A DNA stretch of 64,000 nucleotides from Caldalkalibacillus salinus (GTDB taxonomy: Bacteria; Bacillota; Bacilli; Caldalkalibacillales; JCM-10596). Positions 1-8,686 of the stretch are shown here, in pieces. The stretch's first letter is position 1. The number at the start of each line of letters is the position of its first letter. The DNA lies in the NCBI RefSeq assembly GCF_016745835.1, contig NZ_JAERVL010000015.1, forward strand, positions 186,001 through 250,000, in the 5' to 3' direction. Position numbers and translations under genes: made by a program. The notes below the pieces were generated by a model that did no database searches, was not told the origin of the DNA, and saw only the letters and a program-made list of their open reading frames with translations.

Positions 1-664
1 CGGATCCAGCTGAATGGCACAGATCAAAACCGATCAGTAATCCTCTATCATGGGCTTCTTTTGTCAGATAGGCCATGTCCAACAATTGACCACTACGATA
101 TAAAACAGCGGGAAGCATCACAATCGCAATCTCATCATGATGACGATCCATCCATTCGACCACTGTCTTTTCGTTAATGGTTCTCCCATCCTCACTCGGC
201 ACGAGCAGTAAAGTCTCATCTACATCGAAGCCGTGCAACTGAACCTGACTTTGTAAAGCGTAAATATCAGTCGGGAAGTTTAAAGCGTCGGCCAGTATTT
301 TTTTTCGATTCCCTTGAGGACGATAAAAGGTAGCCATCAGTTGATGGAGATTGACTGTTGTCGAGCCGGTGACAATCACCTCGTTTGGCTTTGCACCCAG
401 TAGTGACGCTTGGATCTCGGCACTTTTTTCTGCATAGTAATACCAAGGAATGTCGCCGTTCATCCAACCGTCTATCCCTAACTCTTTCCAATCCTGAAGA
501 ACTCGTAGTACACTTTGTTCGGCTTTTTTGGACATCAATCCTAGAGAGTTTCCATCCATATAAATGTGATCGTCTACACCATAAAACTGATTTCGAAATC
601 CTTGAAGTGTATCCTCTTGATCCAATTGTAAGGCTGTGTCTTTTAATTGATCTAAATTAAGCAT
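1..664 (-). CDS. kynU: Kynureninase, N-terminal part (cut by window edge)
   Basis: This PLP enzyme splits L-kynurenine into anthranilate and alanine in tryptophan catabolism. The gene starts at the ATG ending at 664 and stays open to base 1, so only about 221 of the usual ~420 residues are present. The N-terminus reads MLNLDQLKDTALQLDQED, followed by the family motif YMDGNSLGL near residue 35, then GSTTVNLHQL and GFDLCHSAG, which belong to the fold-type I PLP-binding core. kynB lies divergently 68 bp away, which supports the assignment. The rest of the gene, including the PLP lysine, lies outside the window. Confidence 0.9.
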   Translation of the reverse strand, partial: MLNLDQLKDTALQLDQEDTLQGFRNQFYGVDDHIYMDGNSLGLMSKKAEQSVLRVLQDWKELGIDGWMNGDIPWYYYAEKSAEIQASLLGAKPNEVIVTGSTTVNLHQLMATFYRPQGNRKKILADALNFPTDIYALQSQVQLHGFDVDETLLLVPSEDGRTINEKTVVEWMDRHHDEIAIVMLPAVLYRSGQLLDMAYLTKEAHDRGLLIGFDLCHSAGS

Positions 665-732
665 CCTTTGTTCCCCTCTCATGTTATGATATGGTTATAG
701 ATTAGTTATAAAATCAGGAGCGTGATGATAAA

Positions 733-1356
733 ATGAAAGCGATTGATATTACTCGTCCATTATATCCTACCATGGCAGTCTGGCCAGGGGACACCCTTTT
801 CTCATACGATTTAAATTGGGCAATGGAGAAAGGCTCATCTGTTAACGTGGGAACAGTGAAGATGAGCATACATACGGGAACGCATGTCGATGCACCATTT
901 CACTATCAATCTGAAGGGAAAACGATCGATCATATCCCGTTAGACACGTACATCGGACCGGCCCAAGTCGTTCATCTTCCTTCCAAAGTAACGTTTGAAC
1001 GACAAGACTTTGAAGCGTATGATTTCACACATACCCCTCGTCTTCTCATTCGAACTGACGCTTGGCCAGAGGGGGCCTCTTTCCCTGAACATGTGCCTAC
1101 ACTCGCTCAGGAAGCAATACAATTTTTGGCCCATGAAGGCGTCGTATGCATCGGGCTTGATCTCCCTTCTGTTGACGATATAGATAGCAAAACTTTAGAT
1201 AACCATCACACCTTAACACAACATCAAATCGCCATTTTAGAGGGCTTGGATTTATCCCATGTTGAAGAGGGCACGTATGAACTAGTGGCTCTTCCTTTAA
1301 AAATAAAGGGCGCTGACGGTTCGCCTGTTCGTGCTATTTTAAGACACATGGGTTAG
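733..1356 (+). CDS. kynB: Kynurenine formamidase (cyclase family)
   Basis: KynB hydrolyses N-formyl-L-kynurenine to kynurenine and formate, the step before kynureninase. The protein is 207 aa, the usual KynB length. Residues 47-58 read HTGTHVDAPFHY, the cyclase-family metal-binding signature (His47, His51, Asp53 as expected ligands). The second conserved patch DNHHTL with His159, followed by Glu170, is also present. AGGAG at 716-720 precedes the ATG by 12 nt, a slightly long spacing. The gene is divergent from kynU and ends before a strong terminator. No tryptophan 2,3-dioxygenase (kynA) is visible, so the pathway is incomplete within this window. Confidence 0.92.
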   Translation: MKAIDITRPLYPTMAVWPGDTLFSYDLNWAMEKGSSVNVGTVKMSIHTGTHVDAPFHYQSEGKTIDHIPLDTYIGPAQVVHLPSKVTFERQDFEAYDFTHTPRLLIRTDAWPEGASFPEHVPTLAQEAIQFLAHEGVVCIGLDLPSVDDIDSKTLDNHHTLTQHQIAILEGLDLSHVEEGTYELVALPLKIKGADGSPVRAILRHMG

Positions 1357-1384
1357 CCAGCTGAAAGTGTCATTCCTTATAGAT

Positions 1385-1420
1385 AGGGCTAAATCATTTT
1401 GCTGATTTAGCCCCTTTTTA
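1385..1420 (+). terminator. Rho-independent terminator after kynB
   Basis: GGGCTAAATCA (1386-1396) pairs perfectly with TGATTTAGCCC (1403-1413) around a 6-nt loop and is followed by T5. Confidence 0.88.
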
Positions 1421-1556
1421 TTTCCTATAGAGTTTTGCATTCATTGCGTATAACATCAACTCATACGCGTCATAATGTGTGTTTTATCAATGAGACATGG
1501 CTACTGTTAGTAAAAAAACTGCGAGGGTACCAATATACCGGCCTAGACTACCTGTC

Positions 1557-3557
1557 CTAGTCTAAAATCGCTTTCGCTTTAGCTACAACGTTTTCGACAG
1601 TAAAGCCGTACTCTTCAATGATTTTTCCACCAGGTGCTGAAGCCCCAAACGTTGTGATGCCAAGTACTGCACCTTCATCACCTGTATAACGTTCCCATCC
1701 TAGAGGGAAGGCCATTTCAACGCCTACGCGTTTTTTCACTTGTGGAGGCAGTACTTCGTGCTTGTAAGCCTGGTCTTGCTGTTCAAACAAGTGCCAGCTT
1801 GGCATACTCACGACTCTCACTTTGTGCCCTTCTTTTTCAAGCTCTTTCTTCGCTTCAAGAACGAGATTCACTTCTGAACCAGAGGCCAATAATATAAGAT
1901 CTGGTGTGCCCTCACTGTCTGAGAGGATATAAGCACCTTTACTGACTTTGTCATAAGCGTTGGCGGTCTCTGCGAGCACTGGTAGGTTCTGGCGTGTAAG
2001 CACAAGTAACGTCGGTTCTTCTGTGTTGTTCATCGCCACCTGCCAAGCCGCCTTCGTCTCATTTCCGTCCCCTGGTCTAATCACATTAAGGCCCGGGATC
2101 GCTCTCAATGCAGGTAGCTGTTCGACTGGCTCGTGTGTTGGGCCATCTTCACCAACAGCGATACTGTCATGGGTAAAGACAAACGTTACAGGTAACTTCT
2201 GAAGCGCCGCAAGACGAATAGCTGGACGTAAGTAATCTGAGAAGACAAAGAACGTCCCGCCAAACACTCTTAACCCACCATGTAGTGTCATACCGTTCAA
2301 TGCCGCGCCCATCGCATGTTCACGAACACCAAACCAAATATTTCTGCCACTATAATCTGCAGGCTCGAAGTTATTTTCATCCTTGATTAGGGTTTTGTTT
2401 GAACCCGCTAAGTCCGCAGACCCTCCTAGGAAGTGAGGTACGCTTTTAGCAATGCCATTTAAGACTTCACCGGATGCGGCTCTTGTCGCAATTTTATCCC
2501 CTGTTTCGAAGGTTGGAAGCGTATCCTCCCAGTTGTCTGGTAATGTCCCTTCGATGGCTTGTGTTAGCTGCTTTGCTAATTGTGGATGTTCCTGCTTGTA
2601 CGCCTCAAACCTGTTATGCCATTGTTTTTCCACACCCTCTGCTTCACTCTTGAGCTCTTCGTAGTACGATTGGACATCTTCAGGGACATGGAATGGTTCA
2701 TGAGGCCAGTCATAGTGCTCTTTGACCAACGGCATTTCGTCTTCTCCTAGTGGGGCACCGTGAACTTTATTCGTGCCACCTTTATTTGGACTTCCATATC
2801 CGATCGTGGTCTTTACTTCAATGAGAGTGGGTTTCTCTGATTCAGATTGTGCAGCAGCAATCGCTTTTTCAATTTCTTCTAGATTGTTACCATCTTCTAC
2901 TCTTAAGTAATGCCAGTGATTTGCTTCAAATCTCTTTTGAATATCTTCAGAGAACGATAGGTGCAAGTCTCCATCGAGTGAGATATCGTTAGAGTCATAG
3001 AGCACAACCAGTTTGCCTAGCTTGAGGTGACCGGCGAGTGATATTGCTTCAGCGGCAACCCCTTCCATCAAGTCTCCATCACCACATAGCGCATAAGTAT
3101 AATGATCAATGACGTTATGTACATCTTGGTTGTATTTTGCGGCTAAGTGACGTTCGGCCATGGCCATACCAACAGCCATACCAATGCCTTGTCCTAATGG
3201 TCCTGTCGTCGCTTCCACACCTGGTGTATGACCATACTCTGGATGACCTGGTGTCTTAGAATCCCATTGCCTGAAAGCCTTTAAGTCCTCCATAGAGACA
3301 CCGTAACCGTGTAGATGCAGTAAGCTGTATAACAACATCGATCCGTGTCCCGCACTTAAGACAAAACGGTCCCTGTTAATCCACTCAGGGTTGTTTGGAT
3401 TATGATTCATAAACTTCGTCCATAGCGTGAAAGCCATAGGAGCTGCTCCCATTGGTAAACCTGGATGTCCAGAGTTGGCTTTTTCTATGGCATCAATTGA
3501 TAGTGTTCGGATCGTATTAATCGCTTTTTGTTCTAATGCTCGATCCACTTTTGGCAT
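1557..3557 (-). CDS. tkt: Transketolase
   Basis: Thiamine-diphosphate enzyme of the non-oxidative pentose phosphate pathway that transfers two-carbon ketol units between sugar phosphates. The 666 aa product has the classical order: pyrophosphate domain with HPGLPMG (31-37) and the ThDP motif GDGDLMEG near 155, pyrimidine domain with GVREHAMG and [11 protein letters not shown], and a C-terminal domain ending [10 protein letters not shown]. An ATG 30 nt further upstream is open, but AGGAGG at 3567-3572 sits 9 nt before the ATG at 3557, so 3557 is chosen. The gene appears monocistronic. Confidence 0.95.
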   Translation of the reverse strand: MPKVDRALEQKAINTIRTLSIDAIEKANSGHPGLPMGAAPMAFTLWTKFMNHNPNNPEWINRDRFVLSAGHGSMLLYSLLHLHGYGVSMEDLKAFRQWDSKTPGHPEYGHTPGVEATTGPLGQGIGMAVGMAMAERHLAAKYNQDVHNVIDHYTYALCGDGDLMEGVAAEAISLAGHLKLGKLVVLYDSNDISLDGDLHLSFSEDIQKRFEANHWHYLRVEDGNNLEEIEKAIAAAQSESEKPTLIEVKTTIGYGSPNKGGTNKVHGAPLGEDEMPLVKEHYDWPHEPFHVPEDVQSYYEELKSEAEGVEKQWHNRFEAYKQEHPQLAKQLTQAIEGTLPDNWEDTLPTFETGDKIATRAASGEVLNGIAKSVPHFLGGSADLAGSNKTLIKDENNFEPADYSGRNIWFGVREHAMGAALNGMTLHGGLRVFGGTFFVFSDYLRPAIRLAALQKLPVTFVFTHDSIAVGEDGPTHEPVEQLPALRAIPGLNVIRPGDGNETKAAWQVAMNNTEEPTLLVLTRQNLPVLAETANAYDKVSKGAYILSDSEGTPDLILLASGSEVNLVLEAKKELEKEGHKVRVVSMPSWHLFEQQDQAYKHEVLPPQVKKRVGVEMAFPLGWERYTGDEGAVLGITTFGASAPGGKIIEEYGFTVENVVAKAKAILD

Positions 3558-3601
3558 TCTCTCCAACCTCCTGTATGAGTTCTTCATTATCTATAAGTTG
3601 C

Positions 3602-3631
3602 ATTATCTCATTTTTTTATACTAAAAATCAA
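3602..3631 (-). promoter_or_regulatory. Possible sigma-A promoter of tkt
   Basis: On the minus strand TTGATT (3626-3631) and GATAAT (3602-3607) are separated by 18 bp, about 45 nt upstream of the tkt start. The match is moderate. Confidence 0.4.
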
Positions 3632-3762
3632 TTTTATTGCAGATAAAACGTCTAAAAAATCAGCGGATGCCCTATACCATGATATTCATCATCGACATAG
3701 GTTATTAGTGGGAGTCAGAACCCCCCCCCAAAAAAATGAATGAAAAAAGGAGTGTTGTCTAC

Positions 3763-3849
3763 ATGGGTCACGGTTATGGAGGATTTACTTTGATTGTGGT
3801 TCTATTCATTCTTCTTATCATCGTAGGGTGCGGTTGTAACATTTATTAA
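3763..3849 (+). CDS. YjcZ-like tiny transmembrane protein, copy 1
   Basis: A 28 aa protein starting MGHGYGGF, with one hydrophobic helix (TLIVVLFILLIIVG) and the tail CGCNIY. This pattern is the YjcZ-type tiny membrane protein family of endospore formers, several members of which are tied to the spore coat. AAAAAAGGAG (3743-3752) precedes the ATG at 11 nt. A near-identical second copy follows 47 bp downstream. Function in this organism is unknown; a spore-envelope role is inference from the family. Confidence 0.8.
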   Translation: MGHGYGGFTLIVVLFILLIIVGCGCNIY

Positions 3850-3896
3850 TGTTATGAAGAGATCCGACTTACTTTGATTGAAAGGAGGATTCTCAC

Positions 3897-3989
3897 ATGA
3901 GTCACGGATATGGCGGATTTACACTGATTGTCGTCCTGTTTATCCTGCTAATCATCGTTGGTTGCGGCTGTAACCTCAACTACTATTAA
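3897..3989 (+). CDS. YjcZ-like tiny transmembrane protein, copy 2
   Basis: A 30 aa protein starting MSHGYGGF with the same transmembrane core as copy 1 and the tail CGCNLNYY. AAAGGAGGA (3881-3889) is a strong ribosome binding site. Across the first 26 codons the two copies differ by one amino acid but by about 14 synonymous codons, so the protein sequence is conserved by selection. The pair ends in a good terminator at 4043-4080 and is probably one transcript. Confidence 0.82.
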   Translation: MSHGYGGFTLIVVLFILLIIVGCGCNLNYY

Positions 3990-4042
3990 TCAATAATATC
4001 GATATCAAAATAAATTTCAGCCGCATAAATTAATCTTTAATC

Positions 4043-4080
4043 AAAAGGTGAAGGTCTAGGGGACCTTCACCTCTTTTGTT
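4043..4080 (+). terminator. Terminator after the YjcZ-like pair
   Basis: AGGTGAAGGTC (4046-4056) pairs perfectly with GACCTTCACCT (4062-4072), followed by a short T-rich tail. Confidence 0.85.
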
Positions 4081-4195
4081 ATTATACCCAGAATAAGTTT
4101 ATTATGATAAAGCAGATTCTCGACAATTTCCTCGGAAATAGTTATGGTTAATTTCCAGCGGTGCCGGTGTACCACGGTCCTACATGGAGTCGTCG

Positions 4196-5680
4196 TTACT
4201 TGTCAGCATGCTGCATGGCAACATTGGCTAATGTCTTAGACATGACCCCAGTACCACCTTTGGTCCCTCGTTCACTTTCCTTATCTGTCCAAGCCGTTCC
4301 AGCTATATCGAGATGGACCCAAGGGGTGTCTTCAGCGAACGCTCCTAAAAACAGCCCCGCGGTGATAGCGCCTCCCATTCTACCTGGACTGTTGTTAAGG
4401 TCAGCGACATCACTTTTTAACAATGCTTGATAGGGATCAAAACTTGGAAGCTGCCATAGGTACTCTCTAGCCTCTTGGGAGCACGCTAGTACTTGATCCA
4501 TCCAAGATTGTCGATTTGTAATGGCGCCTGTGCTCACTTTACCTAACGCTACCATCATGGCACCTGTAAGCGTGGCCACATCGATGAGGTGTTGAGCCCC
4601 CAGCTGTTTAGCGTAAGTGATACCATCGGCCAATATGAGCCGACCTTCTGCATCAGTGTTTTTGACCTCAATCGTTTTACCGCTAAGTGACGTGATGACA
4701 TCACCTGGCTTGATGGCGCTACCACTAGGCATATTTTCTGATGAAGGAATGACGGCCAGTACATTACACTTTGGTTTTAAATGCCCTATCGTCTCCATTG
4801 CGCCTAAGACGGCGGCACTGCCTCCCATATCCATTTTCATTTCATGCATATTTAATGCGGGTTTTAATGAAATACCGCCACTATCAAAAGTTAATCCTTT
4901 TCCAACAAAAGCCAGAACATCATCCCACTCTGGTTTACCCTGATACTTCAGCACAATCATCTTGGGTGGTTCCGTACTCCCAGCGGAAACAGCAAGTAAA
5001 GCGCCCATTCCTAGTTTCTCCAACTCTTCCTTGTCCAATATGTCACAAGCCATATCGTGGCGTTCAGCTAACGCGTCAGCTTCTCCTGCTAGGTGTGTCG
5101 GAGTCATATAGTTCCCCGGTGCGTTCATCAAGTTTCTAGCGAGGCAGACCCCCTCAGCGTGCGCTTTACCTTTATGTAAACCTCTTTCAATCCTATCTTT
5201 GTTTGCGTGACAGACAACAACCTCTCCATGCAAAGATGCCGTTTCGTCTTGATCCGTCTTTAGTCCATGGTACTCATACTGCGCCACAACCTTACTCTCA
5301 CCTAGACTTACAGCAACTGCTTCATCTGATAGGTCAGGTCCGGTAAAACTATCGAAACAGTAAGTAAGGTGTTTAAATTGACGTTGCTTAAGCTCTTTTG
5401 TTACTTTTGCTGTACATTCATCAAGGTCACGCAATGAGATATTTTCTTTCTTTCCTAGACCGATGAAGGCCACATTCTTCACATGTGCGCCTTTCATGAT
5501 CGGTATTACAGTGACTTTCTTTTTCTCAGCAAAATGCGATTGAGCCTTCACATACTCGGCAAGAGAGCTCTCGATGGCATTCACTTGTTGAAAACAAGGG
5601 GTTTTGAACGTTTGCTCGTTGTTTTCATACAGTCCAAAAATAATCACTTCTGCCTGTTGTAGCTTACCGATGACTTCCAT
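4196..5680 (-). CDS. pepA: Cytosolic leucyl aminopeptidase (M17)
   Basis: Dimetal exopeptidase that removes N-terminal residues, preferably leucine, from peptides in the cytosol. The 494 aa product has the M17 layout: a divergent N-terminal domain (1-170) and a C-terminal catalytic domain with GKGLTFDSGG (260-269; Lys261, Asp266), MKMDMGG with Asp284, and the family signature NTDAEGR (341-347). GGAGGT lies 8-13 nt before the ATG. It corresponds to B. subtilis yuiE, which also adjoins yuiD. Confidence 0.95.
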   Translation of the reverse strand: MEVIGKLQQAEVIIFGLYENNEQTFKTPCFQQVNAIESSLAEYVKAQSHFAEKKKVTVIPIMKGAHVKNVAFIGLGKKENISLRDLDECTAKVTKELKQRQFKHLTYCFDSFTGPDLSDEAVAVSLGESKVVAQYEYHGLKTDQDETASLHGEVVVCHANKDRIERGLHKGKAHAEGVCLARNLMNAPGNYMTPTHLAGEADALAERHDMACDILDKEELEKLGMGALLAVSAGSTEPPKMIVLKYQGKPEWDDVLAFVGKGLTFDSGGISLKPALNMHEMKMDMGGSAAVLGAMETIGHLKPKCNVLAVIPSSENMPSGSAIKPGDVITSLSGKTIEVKNTDAEGRLILADGITYAKQLGAQHLIDVATLTGAMMVALGKVSTGAITNRQSWMDQVLACSQEAREYLWQLPSFDPYQALLKSDVADLNNSPGRMGGAITAGLFLGAFAEDTPWVHLDIAGTAWTDKESERGTKGGTGVMSKTLANVAMQHADK

Positions 5681-5784
5681 TGTTATGCACCTCCATTTTT
5701 CTTCAATTATACGTGAGTCTAAACATTTTGGGAATCATCGGTTGATCTTGTCTACACCCCGTTTTGATAATGTTAATTTTGTAA

Positions 5785-5813
5785 TTGTAGATATTTTAAT
5801 TCAGGTATATGAT
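5785..5813 (+). promoter_or_regulatory. Possible sigma-A promoter of yuiD
   Basis: TTGTAG (5785-5790), 17 bp, TATGAT (5808-5813). If used, the start point would be near 5820 and the leader only about 20 nt, barely enough for the Shine-Dalgarno GAAAGGTGG. Confidence 0.42.
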
Positions 5814-5837
5814 ATAAATAAGAAAGGTGGTACATGA

Positions 5838-6323
5838 ATGGAATTATTTTATAATATCCCTCTGTGGACATCGTTAACTGCCATTTTACTTGCTCAGTTT
5901 ATAAAAGTTCCCCTGTATTACTTTCCAAACAAAAGCTTTAATTGGGGCCTGATCTTCAGCACCGGGGGAATGCCCAGCTCCCATTCAGCGGCGGTGACCG
6001 CACTTGCAACAGCCATCGGGTTTGACCATGGTTTAGATTCACCTTTGTTTGCTATCGCTGCGGTGTTCGCGATTATTGTCATGTTTGACGCTGCAGGTGT
6101 AAGACGACACGCAGGGGAACAAGCCGTTGTCCTTAACAAGCTCGTTGAAGAGTTTAACTATATTATTCATGAGATGAAAACATGGCAAGATCAAACTGAA
6201 CATGTGAAGCGTAAAAAGTTAAAGGAATTGTTGGGCCACCAACCTATTGAAGTCCTTGTCGGTGGTTTATTTGGCATCGTCGTCGCTTTCATCTTTCATA
6301 TTGTTGTCCTGTTTTATTTATAG
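5838..6323 (+). CDS. yuiD: Divergent PAP2 family membrane protein YuiD
   Basis: A 161 aa integral membrane protein of the divergent PAP2 (acid phosphatase/haloperoxidase-related) family. GGMPSSHSA (43-51) carries the serine and histidine of a PAP2 active site, and FDAAGVRRHAG (83-92) supplies a second conserved arginine/histidine patch. Hydrophobic segments lie around 10-30, 65-85 and 142-161. An ATG at 5834 leads to an immediate stop, so 5838 is the start, with GAAAGGTGG upstream. Substrate is unknown; a phospho-lipid role is inference from the fold. Confidence 0.88.
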   Translation: MELFYNIPLWTSLTAILLAQFIKVPLYYFPNKSFNWGLIFSTGGMPSSHSAAVTALATAIGFDHGLDSPLFAIAAVFAIIVMFDAAGVRRHAGEQAVVLNKLVEEFNYIIHEMKTWQDQTEHVKRKKLKELLGHQPIEVLVGGLFGIVVAFIFHIVVLFYL

Positions 6324-6371
6324 TCATGAGGGTTTTATTGGGATTATTATGAGAGTTTTATTACAAAATAA

Positions 6372-6400
6372 AAAAAGAACGGACTTGTGCCGTTCTTTTT
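6372..6400. terminator. Bidirectional terminator between yuiD and yuiC
   Basis: AAAAAGAACGG (6372-6382) pairs with CCGTTCTTTTT (6390-6400); T tracts exist on both strands, as expected for convergent genes. Confidence 0.85.
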
Positions 6401-6457
6401 CTCATTACGTTTCCGTATTCGAGTAGATCAAATGTCTAAAGGAAGTAGACTCGACTA

Positions 6458-7447
6458 TCAAGATGGGCTCGGTCGATACACTTGCATGGCCTTATCCTGG
6501 TTAAGCTGGTCGAGGACCGCTTCAGATACTTCCCTTGGTCCTTCTTCAATAACGTAAACATTCAATTTTCTTTTCCCCCACACTTCGTATACGTCATCCA
6601 CCGTTTCAAAGTATAAATCTATCTTATTGCCTTTTATGGCCCCACCAATGTCTGCAACAACACCATAGCCGTATCCTGGGATATATAAGACTGAACCGAT
6701 GGGAAAAACACTCGTATCTGCGGCTATTGTTGAGAATAAATCTCTACGGACTTTTACGCCCGAATAGGTGATACCGTATTGAGGGTGATCTGGTTTTTTA
6801 CCAGTTGATTCGTAACCAGCAGTGTATCCGGTTGCCAGTACCTCTTTTACCGGATATTGATTTAGATTCAATTGTTGTTCTAAAGCAACCAAGTCATACT
6901 CAATATCCAGATCCATGGATTGTCGACTCGCCTCTCCCTCCGTAGGAGGCCCAGTGTCTTGACCACCATCAAGTACATGGTCTTGTGAGACATTGGTTTC
7001 AAATGCTGGGTGTTGTGCGCTCTGTCCTTGGTCAGGTTTCTTTGAATTTATATTTTCATGATTAACATGGCTTTCATTCATGTTGTTCTCAGTATATTCC
7101 TCGTCATGCAACGATTCTTCTTTTTCACGAGATTTTGTATTTTGTAACGATGCTAATTGAAGAAAATCATGCTTTGATGTCATTCTTTTATCTACTCGTC
7201 GGTGAGATTCTAGTGGCATGTGATCAATGACAGCTTCTTCTTCAGTTGATTGTAATTGTTTCAGTAGGGTTTCATGATGGTATAAATGTTCTTCAGACTC
7301 TGACACTTCTTGAGGTATCTTGTGCTCTTCAACAGGGTTACTATCAGCTTCCATATAGCCTGCAAACCATAACGTTGAGAACATCAAACTGGTCATAAAC
7401 ATCGTGACCATCATCAACTTAACTCCAAGCTCACGTTTCACGTTCAC
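6458..7447 (-). CDS. yuiC: 3D-domain (Sps/Rpf-like) cell-wall protein, YuiC-like
   Basis: About 329 aa with an N-terminal transmembrane anchor ([20 protein letters not shown]), a long low-complexity acidic/histidine linker, and a C-terminal 3D domain (last ~125 residues; Asp-rich pattern [15 protein letters not shown]). The fold is shared with MltA and Rpf-type muralytic enzymes. The reading frame stays open 46 codons further upstream, but GGAGAGGAGGG lies about 9 nt before a GTG at 7447, whereas the earlier ATG at 7474 lacks a ribosome site, so the GTG is chosen. It is longer than B. subtilis YuiC (~218 aa, from memory) because of the linker. Peptidoglycan remodelling in sporulation is inferred. 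Confidence 0.82.
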   Translation of the reverse strand: MNVKRELGVKLMMVTMFMTSLMFSTLWFAGYMEADSNPVEEHKIPQEVSESEEHLYHHETLLKQLQSTEEEAVIDHMPLESHRRVDKRMTSKHDFLQLASLQNTKSREKEESLHDEEYTENNMNESHVNHENINSKKPDQGQSAQHPAFETNVSQDHVLDGGQDTGPPTEGEASRQSMDLDIEYDLVALEQQLNLNQYPVKEVLATGYTAGYESTGKKPDHPQYGITYSGVKVRRDLFSTIAADTSVFPIGSVLYIPGYGYGVVADIGGAIKGNKIDLYFETVDDVYEVWGKRKLNVYVIEEGPREVSEAVLDQLNQDKAMQVYRPSPS

Positions 7448-7513
7448 TGGATATTCCCTCCTCTCCTTTTTCATAGTGTCCAGAACAAGGAAGGAATATA
7501 CATGTGCAGCAAC

Positions 7514-7542
7514 AAAAAAGACGCCTAGTGGCGCCTCCGTCT
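7514..7542 (-). terminator. Terminator after yuiB
   Basis: On the minus strand CGCC-ACTA-GGCG (7522-7533) with flanking partial pairing is followed by TCTTTTTT. The stem is short. Confidence 0.55.
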
Positions 7543-7629
7543 TAATGGGCATATCATGATTGAATCCGTATTGAATACATAACAAATTTGAATCAATACT
7601 AAAAGCTTATGTTCATGTCATAAATGAGT

Positions 7630-7974
7630 CTAAAACATTCTATAACCCTTTTGTCGTAGTAAACGTATCGCCAATCCGCTGAGTATAGCGCCTAATAAAC
7701 CGGCACCAAGTATGATATAGTCCACATATAATAAACCGGCAATCTGCTCTGCTAAATGGCGAATGATTTCACCAGGGTTAAGTATAGATATTTGTCCTTC
7801 CTCTTGCACAGACCAAACAAATGCCTTATCCTTTACCATCATTAGCACAACGATGGGGTATAGTATCAACCCAGGTAACCAGGTTGTCTTCAATAACATG
7901 TTCAACAAAAATCCAATCCCAAAAAATAAGATAAGAAACAATAGGACAGATATGATTATTTGCGCTAATAACAA
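7630..7974 (-). CDS. yuiB: Membrane protein YuiB
   Basis: A 114 aa integral membrane protein with three hydrophobic stretches (about 3-25, 33-48 and 85-105), in the same place and order as B. subtilis yuiB between yuiC and yuiA. The start is a TTG at 7974 with GAGGTGAT 8 nt upstream; no ATG fits the ribosome site. No catalytic motif is visible. Function unknown. Confidence 0.78.
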   Translation of the reverse strand: MLLAQIIISVLLFLILFFGIGFLLNMLLKTTWLPGLILYPIVVLMMVKDKAFVWSVQEEGQISILNPGEIIRHLAEQIAGLLYVDYIILGAGLLGAILSGLAIRLLRQKGYRMF

Positions 7975-8095
7975 GCGTTATCACCTCATTTTGACTGTTC
8001 AAAGAAAACTGTACTCATTTTTTCTACCTTTGTCAATGTACAATTAATCACGACAGCCACAACGAGCCAGGTCCTTTTCTATGCTAAAGAGACAA

Positions 8096-8121
8096 GAAAA
8101 AAGCTATCACGTGGATAGCTT
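8096..8121 (-). terminator. Terminator after yuiA
   Basis: On the minus strand AGCTATC (8114-8120) pairs with GATAGCT (8102-8108) around a 5-nt loop and is followed by T5-6. Confidence 0.8.
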
Positions 8122-8183
8122 CGCCATTTATGATTGGGCTTTATTGCACTGAACGGCAAGGTAGAGAGCGTAAACAAATCATT

Positions 8184-8369
8184 TTATAGTAAATTTAAAT
8201 GCACTAACTCAATACGAGGTTGACTGAAATGGTTCTTCGTATTAGTATTCCATTCAACATGTCTTGTGCAATGTTTACAGGATTCTGTTCCGCCTAATAA
8301 GAGCTGTACATACCCATGATCATAACAGTAAGGACACTTTACATTCTGTTCTTTTGACTTCATTAACAT
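8184..8369 (-). CDS. yuiA: Small zinc-ribbon-like protein YuiA
   Basis: A 61 aa protein with two cysteine pairs, CPYC (12-15) and CKHC (31-34), the spacing of a small zinc ribbon or DnaJ-type zinc finger. It sits between yuiB and yumB as in B. subtilis. GGGGGTGGAG lies immediately upstream; ATG 8369 or the second ATG two codons later could be used. The C-terminal ~25 residues have no recognisable motif. Role unknown. Confidence 0.75.
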   Translation of the reverse strand: MLMKSKEQNVKCPYCYDHGYVQLLLGGTESCKHCTRHVEWNTNTKNHFSQPRIELVHLNLL

Positions 8370-8686
8370 GTCTCCACCCCCCTGTTATTTTTAAGGACTA
8401 CTATAGCATTTCCTCTTAAGAGTTAAAACCTTGTAAATATTCTGAATAATTAAATCTAACGCAATGGAAGCGTATACATGCTGTTTATGCTTTTATTTTC
8501 GCACTTTTTTGTCTTATGAACTAGGACAATTAAGATTCTGATAGGCTGCGGCTGACCCGGGGGTTATGGAGAAGACATTACAAAACAACACTAAAAGCCG
8601 TCAAGATCGAGTTGACGGCCAGTGTCCATTACGGTATCTGTATTTGTTATCAGAAGCTTTAGGTCATAATAAAAAGAGGCTACGGT
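8370..8686. other. Intergenic stretch between yuiA and yumB
   Basis: 317 bp without a convincing gene. It holds the yuiA ribosome site and promoter region at its left end and the yumB terminator near 8593-8619. Nothing else stands out. Confidence 0.6.
8593..8619 (-). terminator. Terminator after yumB
   Basis: GCCGTCAA (8597-8604) and TTGACGGC (8612-8619) form a perfect 8-bp stem; on the minus strand it is followed by TTTT. Confidence 0.65.

Noticed and set aside
7447-7585. 46-codon N-terminal extension of the YuiC-like protein
   Set aside because: The extension crosses the yuiB terminator hairpin and neither ATG in it has a ribosome site; the GTG at 7447 has a strong one.
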